A DNA stretch of 64,000 nt from Candidatus Nitrosymbiomonas proteolyticus (GTDB lineage: Bacteria > Armatimonadota > Fimbriimonadia > Fimbriimonadales > Fimbriimonadaceae), in contig AP021858.1 of the NCBI GenBank assembly GCA_017347465.1, positions 1,116,001 through 1,180,000 on the forward strand, written 5' to 3'. The position numbers were made by a program, and so were the translations under genes. Shown here piece after piece: positions 1-9,055 of the stretch (the first letter of the stretch is position 1; each line of letters opens with the position of its first letter). Below the pieces are notes generated by a model. It did no database searches, had not been told where the DNA came from, and saw nothing but the letters and a program-made list of their open reading frames with translations.

Positions 1-1
1 G

Positions 2-160
2 CTCGTGCTGGTCACGGAATGGAACGAGTTCAAGCAGATCGATCTCGACCGCCTCGGAGGGCCGATGCGGCAGCGTCTGCTTTTCGACGGGCGAAGAGTG
101 TATTCGAAGCAACTCGCGGAACGGGCGGGCTTCGAGTATTTCACTGTCGGAAGCTCGTAG
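2..160 (+). CDS. UDP-glucose/GDP-mannose dehydrogenase, C-terminal end (5' partial)
   Basis: An open frame runs in from the window edge to a TAG at 158-160. Its 52 residues contain VTEWNEFKQIDLDRL, then DGRRVYSKQ and a final GFEYFTVG stretch. This is the pattern of the C-terminal UDP-binding domain of UDP-glucose 6-dehydrogenases and related nucleotide-sugar dehydrogenases. These enzymes make UDP-glucuronate or similar acids for cell-surface polysaccharides, which fits the glycosyltransferase that follows 21 bases downstream. The catalytic cysteine and the NAD-binding domain lie outside the window, so substrate choice cannot be judged. Confidence 0.75.
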   Translation, partial: LVLVTEWNEFKQIDLDRLGGPMRQRLLFDGRRVYSKQLAERAGFEYFTVGSS

Positions 161-181
161 CTCACACGATTCGAGGGCGTC

Positions 182-1354
182 GTGAAAATACTCCTGGTTC
201 ACAACTTCTACCAGCAGGCCGGGGGGGAAGACTCGGTTTTCGAGGCAGAGGGACGACTTCTGGAGGAACGGGGTCATGAGGTCCTCCGATTCACCGCCCA
301 CAACGACGCGATCCAGGACATGGGGAGGCTTGAGGCAGCCAGAGCCACCTTGTGGAACGGAGACATGTACTCCAAGATCGCCGAGGTTGCGGCCCAGTTC
401 CGGCCCGACGTGGCGCACTTCCACAACACCTTTCCCCTGATCTCCCCGGCAGGCTACTACGCGGCGCGGGAGCAGGGGGCGGCTGTGGTGCAAACCCTTC
501 ACAACTTCCGGCTCGCCTGCGCCAACGCGTTGTTTTTTCGTGAAGGGAAGCCATGCGAGGACTGCTTGGGGAGGAGTTTTGGGTGGCCTGCGGTGCGCCA
601 CGCCTGCTACCGGGGAAGCCGCCTCGGTTCGTTCGTGACGGCGCTGATGGTCAACCGTCACCGAGCTAGGGGGACATGGCAGCGGGCCGTCGACCGATAC
701 ATCGTCCTGACGGAATTCGCGCGGGAGAGATTCGTCCGGGCGGGACTCCCCGAACCGAAGCTGGCCGTAAAGCCGAACTTTGTGCCCGACCCCGGCGTGG
801 GGACTCATGAGGGCGGCTACGCGCTGTTCGTGGGCCGCCTGTCGGTGGAAAAGGGGGTCTCGACGCTCTTGGACGCTTGGAAGATCGTTGGGGAGAGCCT
901 ACCCTTGAAGATCGCCGGCGACGGCCCGCTCGCTGCAGAGGTCGGCGCTGCCTCGGGTTCGGGTGGGGTGGCGTGGCTGGGGGCAAGGCCGAAGTCGGAG
1001 GTGCAAGACCTGATGCGATCCGCCAAGGTGCTGGTGGTCCCATCCATCTGTTACGAAGGGTGTCCGATGGCGCTGGTCGAAGCCAAGGCGTCGGGACTTC
1101 CCGTCGTGGCTTCGGACTTGGGCGCGATGGGAACGATGGTCGAGCCGCGAAAGACGGGGCTCCTTTTCCGCGCGGATGATCCCCAAGCCCTCGCGGAGGC
1201 GGCGCTCGAAATGGACCGTGATCCTGAGTTGCGCCGAGTTTGCGCCGAGGGCGCTCGTTCGGACTACCTGCGGGCCTACAGCCCGGACGCCTCCTACCAA
1301 GCAACGCTCGCAATCTATGAGGCCGCCCTAAGCGAGTTCAAGTCGAAGAAGTAG
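182..1354 (+). CDS. Glycosyltransferase family 4 (GT-B fold)
   Basis: This 390-residue protein starts with GTG at 182. It opens with MKILLVHNFYQQAGGED, a typical N-terminal GT4 strand plus glycine loop. FVGRLSVEKG near residue 215 begins the nucleotide-sugar domain. EGCPMALVE at 292-300 is the EX7E motif that binds the donor sugar phosphate. GT4 enzymes are retaining transferases acting at the cytoplasmic face of the membrane on polysaccharide or lipid-linked acceptors. The gene follows the nucleotide-sugar dehydrogenase with no room for a promoter of its own, so both probably belong to one surface-polysaccharide operon that begins before the window. The acceptor and donor sugars are not known. 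Confidence 0.9.
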   Translation: MKILLVHNFYQQAGGEDSVFEAEGRLLEERGHEVLRFTAHNDAIQDMGRLEAARATLWNGDMYSKIAEVAAQFRPDVAHFHNTFPLISPAGYYAAREQGAAVVQTLHNFRLACANALFFREGKPCEDCLGRSFGWPAVRHACYRGSRLGSFVTALMVNRHRARGTWQRAVDRYIVLTEFARERFVRAGLPEPKLAVKPNFVPDPGVGTHEGGYALFVGRLSVEKGVSTLLDAWKIVGESLPLKIAGDGPLAAEVGAASGSGGVAWLGARPKSEVQDLMRSAKVLVVPSICYEGCPMALVEAKASGLPVVASDLGAMGTMVEPRKTGLLFRADDPQALAEAALEMDRDPELRRVCAEGARSDYLRAYSPDASYQATLAIYEAALSEFKSKK

Positions 1355-1361
1355 CCTCCGC

Positions 1362-3020
1362 CTACCCAGCCCGTGCCTGTTCGCGGATCGCGATCAGTTC
1401 CTTCATCAAGCCGTGCAGGTCGGGCGTCCGTTCGGTGCGTCCGAAAGCGTCGTGCAGGTCGGAATAGAGTTCATAGAGCCGGTCGTAGGCGGCGAGGGAA
1501 GCGGGATTGGGGACGTATTGAAGGGCCTGGACCCGGGTCATCGCCTCGATGGCGGCAGGTACGTCGGAGTGAGCCCCTCCGACGACCGATCCCATGATCG
1601 CCGCGCCGAGTGCGCAGGTCTGTGCCGAACCGCTGAGCTTCATGGGGCGTTTGCACACGTCGGCGTAGATCTGCATCGTGAGGGGGCTCTTCTCGGCGAT
1701 TCCTCCGCAGACCACGATTTCTTCGATCTTCACCCCGTACTCGGCGATGCGCTCGATGATCTTCCGCGCGCCGAATGCCGTGGCTTCGAGGAGCGAGCGG
1801 TACATCTCGGCGGCGGTCGTGTGGAGCGTTTGTCCGACGAAAAGCCCTGAGACCCTTGGGTCGAGGAGCACGTTGCGGCTGCCGTTGTTCCAATCAAGCG
1901 AAAGCAGGCCCGATCCTCCCGCGGGTAGCGAGGTGCTTTCAGCCTCCAACTCGTGGTGCTCACGTCCGGACACCTTGCTCGCAAACCACCCAAAGAGATC
2001 GCCCACCGCGGCTTGCCCGGCCTCGATCCCCTGGAAGCCGGGAACCACCGAGCCGGGAACGATCCCTGAGACTCCGAGGATGTCGGGCGTCGAGGCGTCG
2101 CCGATCATGATGTCGCAGGTGCTGGTGCCCATGATCTTCACTAGGCGGCCCGGCTTTACGCCCGCCCCGACGCCCCCTAGGTGAGCGTCGATCGCGCCCA
2201 CGGCAACGGGGATGCCCGCGGGCAGTCCCATCTGCGAGGCGATGCTCGGGTCGAGGGTCCCCGCAACTTGGTCGGAGGTGTGCGTTAGCTGATATAGCTG
2301 CGGCCGGATCGACGCGAGCGCAGGGTCGAGCCCCGCGAGAAACTCCTCATCGGGAAGTCCGCCCCAGGATTCGTGGAACATCGCCTTGTGCCCGGCCGCG
2401 CAGATGCCACGCTTTATTTGCGCGGGGTCCTGGATTCCGCAAAGCCACGCCGGGATGAAGTCTTGGCATTCAGCCCAGGTTCGAGCAGCGCGAAACACGG
2501 TGGGCGCGGTCCGCAGGCACTTGAGCGCCTTCGCCCAAAACCACTCCGACGAATACGCGCCTCCGCACTTGGCGAGGTAGGGCCTGCCCAAAGCCCGCGC
2601 GTTTTCCGAGATTTCCTCGGCCTCTTCATGGGCAGTGTGGTCCTTCCAGAGCCAGCATTGCGCCGCGAGGTCGCCCCGAAAACGCTCCGAAAGCGCGAGG
2701 GGTCGGCAGCGCTCATCCAGCGGAAGGGGCGAGGACGCCGTTGTGTCGATCCCGATTCCCACCACTTGATCTGCCGCGAATCCTGTGTCACGGCCCTGCG
2801 CGTCGTCGATGGCGGCTCGCACGGCGAGTGGCGTGCTCGTTAGGTAGTCCGCAGGGTCTTGCCGTGCCAGATGCGGGTCGTTGGGATCGAGGAGAACGCC
2901 CGACTCGCCGCTGGGGAAGTTGACGACGCCCACGCCGACCTCACTTCCATCGAGGCAATCCACAAGCAAGGCGCGAACGCTGTTGGTGCCATAGTCGACT
3001 CCGAGGGCGTACTGTTTCAT
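1362..3020 (-). CDS. araB: Ribulokinase (FGGY carbohydrate kinase)
   Basis: The protein has 552 residues, the usual ribulokinase length. The N-terminal ALGVDYGTNSVRALLVD is the FGGY phosphate-1 loop. KIMGTSTCDIMIG in the middle and VVCGGIAEKSPLTMQ in the C-terminal half are ATPase-fold motifs whose wording matches the AraB subfamily rather than glycerol or xylulose kinases. It phosphorylates L-ribulose to L-ribulose 5-phosphate in arabinose use. No araA, araD or sugar transporter lies nearby, so the rest of the pathway must be elsewhere, or the enzyme serves another ketopentose. It converges on the glycosyltransferase, 7 bases apart. Confidence 0.9.
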   Translation of the reverse strand: MKQYALGVDYGTNSVRALLVDCLDGSEVGVGVVNFPSGESGVLLDPNDPHLARQDPADYLTSTPLAVRAAIDDAQGRDTGFAADQVVGIGIDTTASSPLPLDERCRPLALSERFRGDLAAQCWLWKDHTAHEEAEEISENARALGRPYLAKCGGAYSSEWFWAKALKCLRTAPTVFRAARTWAECQDFIPAWLCGIQDPAQIKRGICAAGHKAMFHESWGGLPDEEFLAGLDPALASIRPQLYQLTHTSDQVAGTLDPSIASQMGLPAGIPVAVGAIDAHLGGVGAGVKPGRLVKIMGTSTCDIMIGDASTPDILGVSGIVPGSVVPGFQGIEAGQAAVGDLFGWFASKVSGREHHELEAESTSLPAGGSGLLSLDWNNGSRNVLLDPRVSGLFVGQTLHTTAAEMYRSLLEATAFGARKIIERIAEYGVKIEEIVVCGGIAEKSPLTMQIYADVCKRPMKLSGSAQTCALGAAIMGSVVGGAHSDVPAAIEAMTRVQALQYVPNPASLAAYDRLYELYSDLHDAFGRTERTPDLHGLMKELIAIREQARAG

Positions 3021-3168
3021 CGCTGCTTCGCATTCTATCTTGGCTTGCGATGCGCCGGATTCGAACGTACTTTACGCTGAGGTACTCTTTCGCTCCCACG
3101 CCGGGTCCTGCCTTGAATCTGGCAAGCAGGGGCGCGGGGATGCGAGCCCTGGTGGAGAGAGTGCAGCC

Positions 3169-3792
3169 ATGAACCATTCTTTGTCTTCGGATTTTCCTAT
3201 CACCGACGAGTCGTGCAAGGCGGCCACGGGTAAGACGCTCGCTGAATGGTATGCGAGCCTCGATGCAGAAGGCGCGCTCGCCAAGGGTCGCCGGGCGGCC
3301 GTTCAGTTTCTTCATGAGCAGACCAAGGAGCCGTGGTGGAGCACGACCCTAGCCGTGGAGTACGAGAAGCTGCGGGGGGTCACGAAGAAGGACGGGCTGC
3401 CCGAAGGCTATTTCATCTGCTCGACCAAGACGCTGGGCGTTCCCGTCGTTGCCGCGTTCCGAGCTTGGACCGACGCACAGGGCTGGAGCGAGTGGCTCGG
3501 CAAGGCCCTCAGCGGTGAGGTTGCCGAAGGTGCGGCGGTCGAGATCGAGAGTGGGGAGCGCCTCAGCTTCTCGCGGATTCGAGAGAACAAGGACCTGAGG
3601 TTTACGTTCGAGTGCGAGGGATATTCGACGCCGTCTCAAGTCGAGGTGCAGTTCCAGGACAAGGGAGGAAAAACTGGCCTCTTGGTCAACCACACGAGAC
3701 TCCAGACCCGGTCGGACGCGGACAGCGCGCGAGCGGCTTGGTCCGTCGCCCTCGACAGCCTTAAAAAGCTCGTGGAATCCCGCGGATCGTAG
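3169..3792 (+). CDS. SRPBCC (AHSA1/START-like) protein with N-terminal DUF4287-like segment
   Basis: I place the start at the ATG at 3169, giving 207 residues, because GGTGGAGAGAG lies just upstream. The open frame extends back to 3040 but that extension does not look like protein. Residues from about 13 to 75 (TGKTLAEWYASL, then WWSTTLAVEYEKLRG) resemble DUF4287, a short helical module often paired with this fold. The remainder resembles an activator-of-Hsp90-type SRPBCC domain: VVAAFRAWTDAQGWSEWLGK, then alternating strands and a final helix. Such proteins bind small hydrophobic ligands or partners. No ligand can be inferred. The gene stands alone, divergent from araB. Confidence 0.75.
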   Translation: MNHSLSSDFPITDESCKAATGKTLAEWYASLDAEGALAKGRRAAVQFLHEQTKEPWWSTTLAVEYEKLRGVTKKDGLPEGYFICSTKTLGVPVVAAFRAWTDAQGWSEWLGKALSGEVAEGAAVEIESGERLSFSRIRENKDLRFTFECEGYSTPSQVEVQFQDKGGKTGLLVNHTRLQTRSDADSARAAWSVALDSLKKLVESRGS

Positions 3793-3956
3793 TTGGAGCG
3801 GAGCCGATTTTTCTTCCCGGTGGCCGGATTTGGGGGAGTTCAAGGCGGTTTCAGGGCCCTTGAAATCTGTAATCCCAAACAATTGCCAGCATTTCGTTAG
3901 AGGAATCTGGCGGTTTTTGAGCTAACAATAGAAGAGACCTTTTCTGGGGGGACACG

Positions 3957-4736
3957 ATGATGAATCCGCTTGCCCTGGTGACTATCGACCGCAAGACGGG
4001 CAGGTTCGACCGGGAGTTTACGCTGAGGAGAATCTCGGCGCGGTTTCCGGACCTGTGTACGTTGGACGCCAAGCAGTGCGTCGAAATCGCGCTGGATGTG
4101 GCAGAGGAACAGGCGATCGTAGCTGACGAGGACGATAACGCCGAATACCAGCACCTTTTCGCCTTGGTGCGAAGACTCAAGAGCGTCTCGCCGAATCCGG
4201 ACGACGAGAGGCTGATCGAGAGGTTCTTGCCTTCGGCGCTGGTGATGGCGGCTGCGCTGCGGGAGATGGGGGTGATTGGCCGGAACCATCGACGTCTCGA
4301 TTGGGAGGACGAAGACCAGGTGGCCATCGCCTTTGAGCACACCTGGCTGAAGACCCGCTTCGCCGAGGGGCAGGACATCCTTGGGCAAGCGGTTCGGAAG
4401 GCGTTCGCCGTGCCGCTCGAATTCGAGGGCGTGGCCAACATTCATTTGATCCGGCTCCTCAGCACGGCGTATTACCTTCACGAAGCCAATCAGGGCGAGT
4501 CGTTCCTCCTGCCGGTTCGCAAGTTGGCGACCCCGCTTCGGGTCAGCGCGACGCTGATCAGCCAGCTAATCGACAAGGGCTGCCGGTTGGGAATCCTCAA
4601 GGTTTCGAACCCTTACTACAACTGGGAATCCGGCGTTGCGCGCCGCTTCCAGTTCGACGTCGACAACCCGAGGGTACTCACACCGGGTTTACATAGAAAG
4701 GTAGAAATAGAGAAAGACAGGGAACCCCAATTCTGA
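3957..4736 (+). CDS. Orphan protein with a possible C-terminal winged helix
   Basis: I do not recognise this 259-residue protein. It starts at ATG 3957 (a second ATG follows at once) behind a GGGGGG ribosome-binding run. The N-terminal two thirds are acidic and helical. Residues about 180-230 contain LLPVRKLATPLRVSATLISQ, a GILKV turn and ARRFQFDV. That order resembles the winged-helix segments of phage or plasmid replication and primase-associated proteins, where a helix-turn-helix is followed by a beta hairpin. This resemblance is weak. No mobile-element gene is adjacent, and 164 bases of non-coding DNA precede it. Confidence 0.75.
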   Translation: MMNPLALVTIDRKTGRFDREFTLRRISARFPDLCTLDAKQCVEIALDVAEEQAIVADEDDNAEYQHLFALVRRLKSVSPNPDDERLIERFLPSALVMAAALREMGVIGRNHRRLDWEDEDQVAIAFEHTWLKTRFAEGQDILGQAVRKAFAVPLEFEGVANIHLIRLLSTAYYLHEANQGESFLLPVRKLATPLRVSATLISQLIDKGCRLGILKVSNPYYNWESGVARRFQFDVDNPRVLTPGLHRKVEIEKDREPQF

Positions 4737-4842
4737 TGGAAGATAGAGGCCGGATGTTTTTGCTGGGTACTGGTTTTTCCCCGCAAAACTACGGGCCGTC
4801 AAGGGAGGCTCCGCGGGGTCTCTGGCCCTAACGACTTACGGG

Positions 4843-7203
4843 TCAGGACCAGTCGATCTCGTGGGAACCGGCGACCGAGCGCAGTCGGAGGTCCTCTAGG
4901 GGCGAATCGGCGTGCACCTCGAGGGAACCAGCGAGGAGCGTGAAAGTTCGGGGAGAGAGACGCGCGGTGCCGGCCGTGACACGGGCATCGACGAGAGGCG
5001 TAGCGGGTTCGAGCAACACCCGTTCGGAGCCGATGCTCCTCGCCCGCACCGCGGCCGCCGAAACCTCGATCTCTTTGGGTTCGCAGAGCAGCGTCCAGGC
5101 GACTTCGGGGCCTTCCGTCGCGGCGCACAGCACGGTCGTTGTTGGGTCGAGGCCCCCCAAATCGAGGCTTCCGACGACTCTTCGCTCGCTGGGTGCAAGT
5201 TCGGCAACGCGAAACACCTTATCCCGCAAGACGTCTCCTGTCGCCAGCGACACGGCGCGGAGAAAGGGGGTTCGCGCAATCGGCTCGCGGCCGTCGTTGA
5301 CCAGCACCAGGTGAGCGGTAGGGCCGTCGAGAACGAGACTCAGCAAGTGGGGCGCAAACAGCCGGGGCAGTTCCTCCGCAGCGGCCTTCCGCTCCCCGGC
5401 GAAGTCGATCAGCGACCAACTCAGCACGGGCCAGCAATCGTTGAGTTGCCAGATCAGCGCCCCCTTGCAGTGCTCGCTTCTGCGGAAGCGCTCGATCGCG
5501 CATCGCATGGCGTCGCGCTGGTTGAATTGGGTGCTGTACACGAAGTCGTCGAAGGTTTCGATCCGAGGGTAGTGAATCTCCACGAGTCCAAGGATCGTGT
5601 CGAGGCCCTTGCCGGTCTTGTCGTGCCACCTCACGACCTCGCCTCGCGGATCCCGGCCGCCATTCGGAAACGCAAGGTCCCAGCACCGCTCGGAGGGCGA
5701 CGAAGCAAACCCAAACTCGGAGCAAAACCTCGCTCCGGAGTCGGCATAGTGGACCCAATCGCCCCTGCCATGCCAGACATCCCAGTAGTGCTGGTCCCCG
5801 AAGCCTCCTTGGTTGCAGTCGCCTTCGCCTCCCCACGGACTTGTGGGAATGTAGGGCCTGTGTGGGTCCAATTCGGCCAGTGCTGCCGGGAGCACGTCGT
5901 CGTAAAGTCGCTCGCCGAAGTACCTTTCGGGCCTTCGGTCCTCGCCGCCCCACGCCTGCTCGTACATGGTCAGGTTCTCGTTGTTGCCGCACCATAGAGC
6001 GAGCGACGGGTGGTTGCGAAGCCGGACGATGGCAGATTCGGCTTCAGCGCGCGCGGACCGGGCGTACTCCCCATCGTCGGGATAGTAGCTGCAAGCATAC
6101 GGGAAGTCCTGCCAGATCAAGATTCCAAGCTCGTCGGCAACCTCATAGAAGGCGTCCGATTCATAGAGCCCCCCACCCCAAACGCGGAGCATGTTCATGC
6201 CCAGAGCCTGGGCTTCTTCGAGCTTGCCGCGAACCCGTCCGGGCGTAATTGCGCTGGGAAACGAGTGGTCGGGAATCCAGTTCGCGCCACGCGCCCAGAT
6301 CGGCTCTCCGTTGAGCACGAACTCGAAACTCTCGCCGAAGGAGTCGGGTTCGCGGCGGAGTTCGACTGTTCGCAGCCCGATGTTCTGCGAAAGGGTGTGC
6401 CCCCCGCACGTGCTTACCAGACGATACAGGGCCGGGTGGCCGAGGTCGTGGGTCCACCACAAGACCGGGTTCGAAATCGTGATCTCTCCGTCGCCTTCGA
6501 TCTCCTCCACCAGATCGCCCGCGGGGCCGAAGATCTGGTGCCGAGCCGATCCGCCGCCTTCCAGCGTGGAGTGAACGTCCAGAACGACTTGCCCGCTTGC
6601 GTGGCGTTGGGCGACCCGCACATCCCGGACTCGCTGTGCGTATTCCACAAGGCTGACCGGCTTCCAAATGCCACAAGAGATGAGCTTGGGGCCCCAGTCC
6701 CAGCCGAACATATACTGCGCTTTTCGGATGAAGCTCCGCGCGTCGAAGTTCGCAACCGTCGGCACGACCCCGTTTCTTCGAAAGTACTCTTCGCGGCGCG
6801 ACTTCCCTACTTGCTCGGCGGGGGAGAATTGCAGGTGCAGGCAGTTGCGTCCTTCGCGTAGCCTCCGGCTGACCTCAGCCTCGTGCGAAACGAACATATT
6901 GTCGAACGTGCCGATTTCCTCGCCGTTGAGAAGGACCCTGCAGACCGTATCGAGCCCTTCGAAGAAGAGCGCGCGATGGGGGAACTCCGCATCAGGGGCC
7001 CATTCGAATTTCGTACGATATTCCCAGGTCACCCGGTCGACCCAAGCCACCTCCCGTTCGTTTTCTCCCCAAAAAGGGTCGGGAATGCGGCCCAGGCGCA
7101 AGAGGTCGAGGTGGACGTGGCCAGGGACCTCCGCAGGTTGCCATTCCGGACGTTCCTCGCCTCCGCGGGCAAACTCCCAAGATTCGAGCCGAGTGACCCT
7201 CAC
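4843..7203 (-). CDS. Glycoside hydrolase family 2, beta-mannosidase type
   Basis: The 786-residue protein starts with GTG at 7203, one base after the stop of the GHL10 gene. It has the GH2 order: a jelly-roll sugar-binding domain with WEYRTKFEW, an immunoglobulin-like domain, then a TIM barrel. WCGNNE places the acid/base glutamate at residue 409. CSEFGF places the nucleophile at residue 496. MLRVWGGGLYESDAFYEVAD is a beta-mannosidase-like barrel signature. It should release terminal beta-linked mannose from oligosaccharides or glycans. No signal peptide is visible, so it is probably cytoplasmic. It closes the minus-strand group that begins with the lipoprotein at 12803. Confidence 0.92.
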   Translation of the reverse strand: MRVTRLESWEFARGGEERPEWQPAEVPGHVHLDLLRLGRIPDPFWGENEREVAWVDRVTWEYRTKFEWAPDAEFPHRALFFEGLDTVCRVLLNGEEIGTFDNMFVSHEAEVSRRLREGRNCLHLQFSPAEQVGKSRREEYFRRNGVVPTVANFDARSFIRKAQYMFGWDWGPKLISCGIWKPVSLVEYAQRVRDVRVAQRHASGQVVLDVHSTLEGGGSARHQIFGPAGDLVEEIEGDGEITISNPVLWWTHDLGHPALYRLVSTCGGHTLSQNIGLRTVELRREPDSFGESFEFVLNGEPIWARGANWIPDHSFPSAITPGRVRGKLEEAQALGMNMLRVWGGGLYESDAFYEVADELGILIWQDFPYACSYYPDDGEYARSARAEAESAIVRLRNHPSLALWCGNNENLTMYEQAWGGEDRRPERYFGERLYDDVLPAALAELDPHRPYIPTSPWGGEGDCNQGGFGDQHYWDVWHGRGDWVHYADSGARFCSEFGFASSPSERCWDLAFPNGGRDPRGEVVRWHDKTGKGLDTILGLVEIHYPRIETFDDFVYSTQFNQRDAMRCAIERFRRSEHCKGALIWQLNDCWPVLSWSLIDFAGERKAAAEELPRLFAPHLLSLVLDGPTAHLVLVNDGREPIARTPFLRAVSLATGDVLRDKVFRVAELAPSERRVVGSLDLGGLDPTTTVLCAATEGPEVAWTLLCEPKEIEVSAAAVRARSIGSERVLLEPATPLVDARVTAGTARLSPRTFTLLAGSLEVHADSPLEDLRLRSVAGSHEIDWS

Positions 7204-7204
7204 C

Positions 7205-9025
7205 TTACTGACCCGTTCCTAGCGCTCCCGCAGCGACGACCAGCGGCCCCGGCAACCGTCCTTTGGCCTCCTCCTCGGCGCGTCGGGACCGGATGCGCGA
7301 GAGTTCTTGAGGGTTCATGTGGGGAGCGCGCGCGGGGACCCGAAACGCCGCAGCCATCACGTCCCAGTACCGGTCGATGTCGTGCGAGAGGTCGAAGACC
7401 ATCACGCCTTGCGTCGAGGCGCACGCAGCCGAAAAGGCCCTTCCGAACGCCTGCGGGTCGGCGGGGTATTGCATCAGCATAATGCCGGCATAGGTCCACG
7501 CCCGGTCCCCCGCAATCTGGTTCGAGAGGTAGCCCGCGTACTCAACCGAATGGCCGATCGGAACGTCGGTCTCCATCGCTTCAAAAACGGTCGCAGTGGG
7601 ATAGTAGCAGCCCGTAATCAGCAGATCGAGGCTGTCGGCGAATCCGGAACGGCGGTATTCAGGGGTGGCGAACCAGAAACCGCCTTCGAAGCTCGGCGCA
7701 GCGTAGTTCGAGCCGATGCCGGCGTACTCCCCGTACCACGACCCCGCGTACACTCCGAAGACCGCTTGGGGCCTCTTCGACTTCACGATCGTTCGGGCCG
7801 CCCGCACGTACTCGGTGAGCTTTGCGGCCCGCCACTCCAACCATTTCTGGTAATAGGGACCTGGGCGAATCCCCCTCCGAAAGTCGGGCGTGAAGGTGTA
7901 CCGAAACACGTCGTTAGGCCAAGTGAGGCGTCGGCCCACCTCTCGCTCGAACTCCGCGCGGGTCGGCTCGCTGAAGTCGGCGTTCATTCCCGCGTACCGG
8001 AGCCGGTCGTCATAGAGCACGCCGTCGACGTCGTAGTTCGCAACTACCTCGCCAAGAACGGCAAGCGCCCGCTCGACCACTTTCGGGTGGGTGGGGTTCA
8101 TCATGAGCGGCACTTGCTGCCTGGGCCTCGCTGAAATTGGCACGAACACCGGGTCGGCGACGATTTCGAGTTTGCGTCCGGGCAACGCGTGCTGGCGCAG
8201 GAACTCGCCCGCGGGGCCGTTGCCCGCAAGAAGGCTCCCGCCTCGGGGGATGGTGGGCAGGGCCGAGCCGAAGCCCCCCGATTCGAACCCATCGACGATA
8301 CGGAAGTTGCGGTCGATCGTGACGGCGAAGTTCCCAGGTGTGGGTTGCGGCCGACGGGCAGAATCGTTGAAGACGTGCAGCGATTCGGGGATCAACTGCG
8401 GGGGATTGGCGGCTTCGGAAATGGGGAACCTATGCACCGCTGCGCCCGTGTCGATCCGCGCCATCGGCTGAAGCTCATAGAGCACGGTTTGAAGCTCCGG
8501 GGCCTCGTAGCCTGGGCCAACTCGAAAGTCGCGGTGCCCCTCGCTGAAGGCGTTGAGGCTGATGAGGAGGGAAAGCCCGTTCGCCCGCGCCTCGCGCACC
8601 ATCGCGCCCAATGGGTCGAAATCGGCCGGAAGTTCCTTGCCCTTCCACGCACGCAATTTCGGCGCGAGTTGGCTCGGATAGACGACTTGACCGCTGATGG
8701 GCTTCACGTCGAAAACGATCGTGTTGAATCCAACCTCGCGGACCTTCCTCACCAAGGAAGCGATCTTGTCGGCGGTGTTGTATCGGTCGATATTGGCCGT
8801 GCAATCAACCCAAAGCACCCGTCCCTGAAGGCCTGACGCCCGGGCCGCAAGCTGCGCGATGCCTTTTCCGTCGAGTTCTCGGTCGATCCAAATCGAAGGG
8901 ATGCCGGGCAGAGGGCGCGCGAGCACGAAGCGCGGCTGGTGGGGGGATTGAGGAGCCACCCAAGCGCCCATCGACAGAACCAGGAGCGAGAATACGCCAC
9001 GGACGGCGGCAAACCCATACCTCAC
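7205..9025 (-). CDS. GHL10 (DUF187) glycosyl-hydrolase-like secreted protein
   Basis: This protein has 606 residues. The first 25 or so form a signal peptide (VRGVFSLLVLSMGAWVAP). Next comes RVLWVDCTANIDRYNTADKI, then VGFNTIVFDVKPISGQVVYPS, the entry strands of the TIM barrel in the GHL10 (glycosyl hydrolase-like 10) family. Further barrel pieces include VDGVLYDDRLRYAG and AVFGVYAGSWYGEYAG. Members are predicted exported or cell-surface hydrolases acting on polysaccharides or peptidoglycan-like substrates; their exact reaction is poorly characterised. It lies 30 bases downstream of prcB and just before the beta-mannosidase, so it may be co-transcribed with the proteasome genes. Confidence 0.88.
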   Translation of the reverse strand: MRYGFAAVRGVFSLLVLSMGAWVAPQSPHQPRFVLARPLPGIPSIWIDRELDGKGIAQLAARASGLQGRVLWVDCTANIDRYNTADKIASLVRKVREVGFNTIVFDVKPISGQVVYPSQLAPKLRAWKGKELPADFDPLGAMVREARANGLSLLISLNAFSEGHRDFRVGPGYEAPELQTVLYELQPMARIDTGAAVHRFPISEAANPPQLIPESLHVFNDSARRPQPTPGNFAVTIDRNFRIVDGFESGGFGSALPTIPRGGSLLAGNGPAGEFLRQHALPGRKLEIVADPVFVPISARPRQQVPLMMNPTHPKVVERALAVLGEVVANYDVDGVLYDDRLRYAGMNADFSEPTRAEFEREVGRRLTWPNDVFRYTFTPDFRRGIRPGPYYQKWLEWRAAKLTEYVRAARTIVKSKRPQAVFGVYAGSWYGEYAGIGSNYAAPSFEGGFWFATPEYRRSGFADSLDLLITGCYYPTATVFEAMETDVPIGHSVEYAGYLSNQIAGDRAWTYAGIMLMQYPADPQAFGRAFSAACASTQGVMVFDLSHDIDRYWDVMAAAFRVPARAPHMNPQELSRIRSRRAEEEAKGRLPGPLVVAAGALGTGQ

Positions 9026-9055
9026 GCGTCTATTCTGACCGCTCGTGCGCGGGAG

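Noticed and set aside
4912-6861. Long plus-strand frames across the beta-mannosidase gene
   Set aside because: Both catalytic glutamates and the whole GH2 layout are on the minus strand; the plus-strand products are low-complexity.
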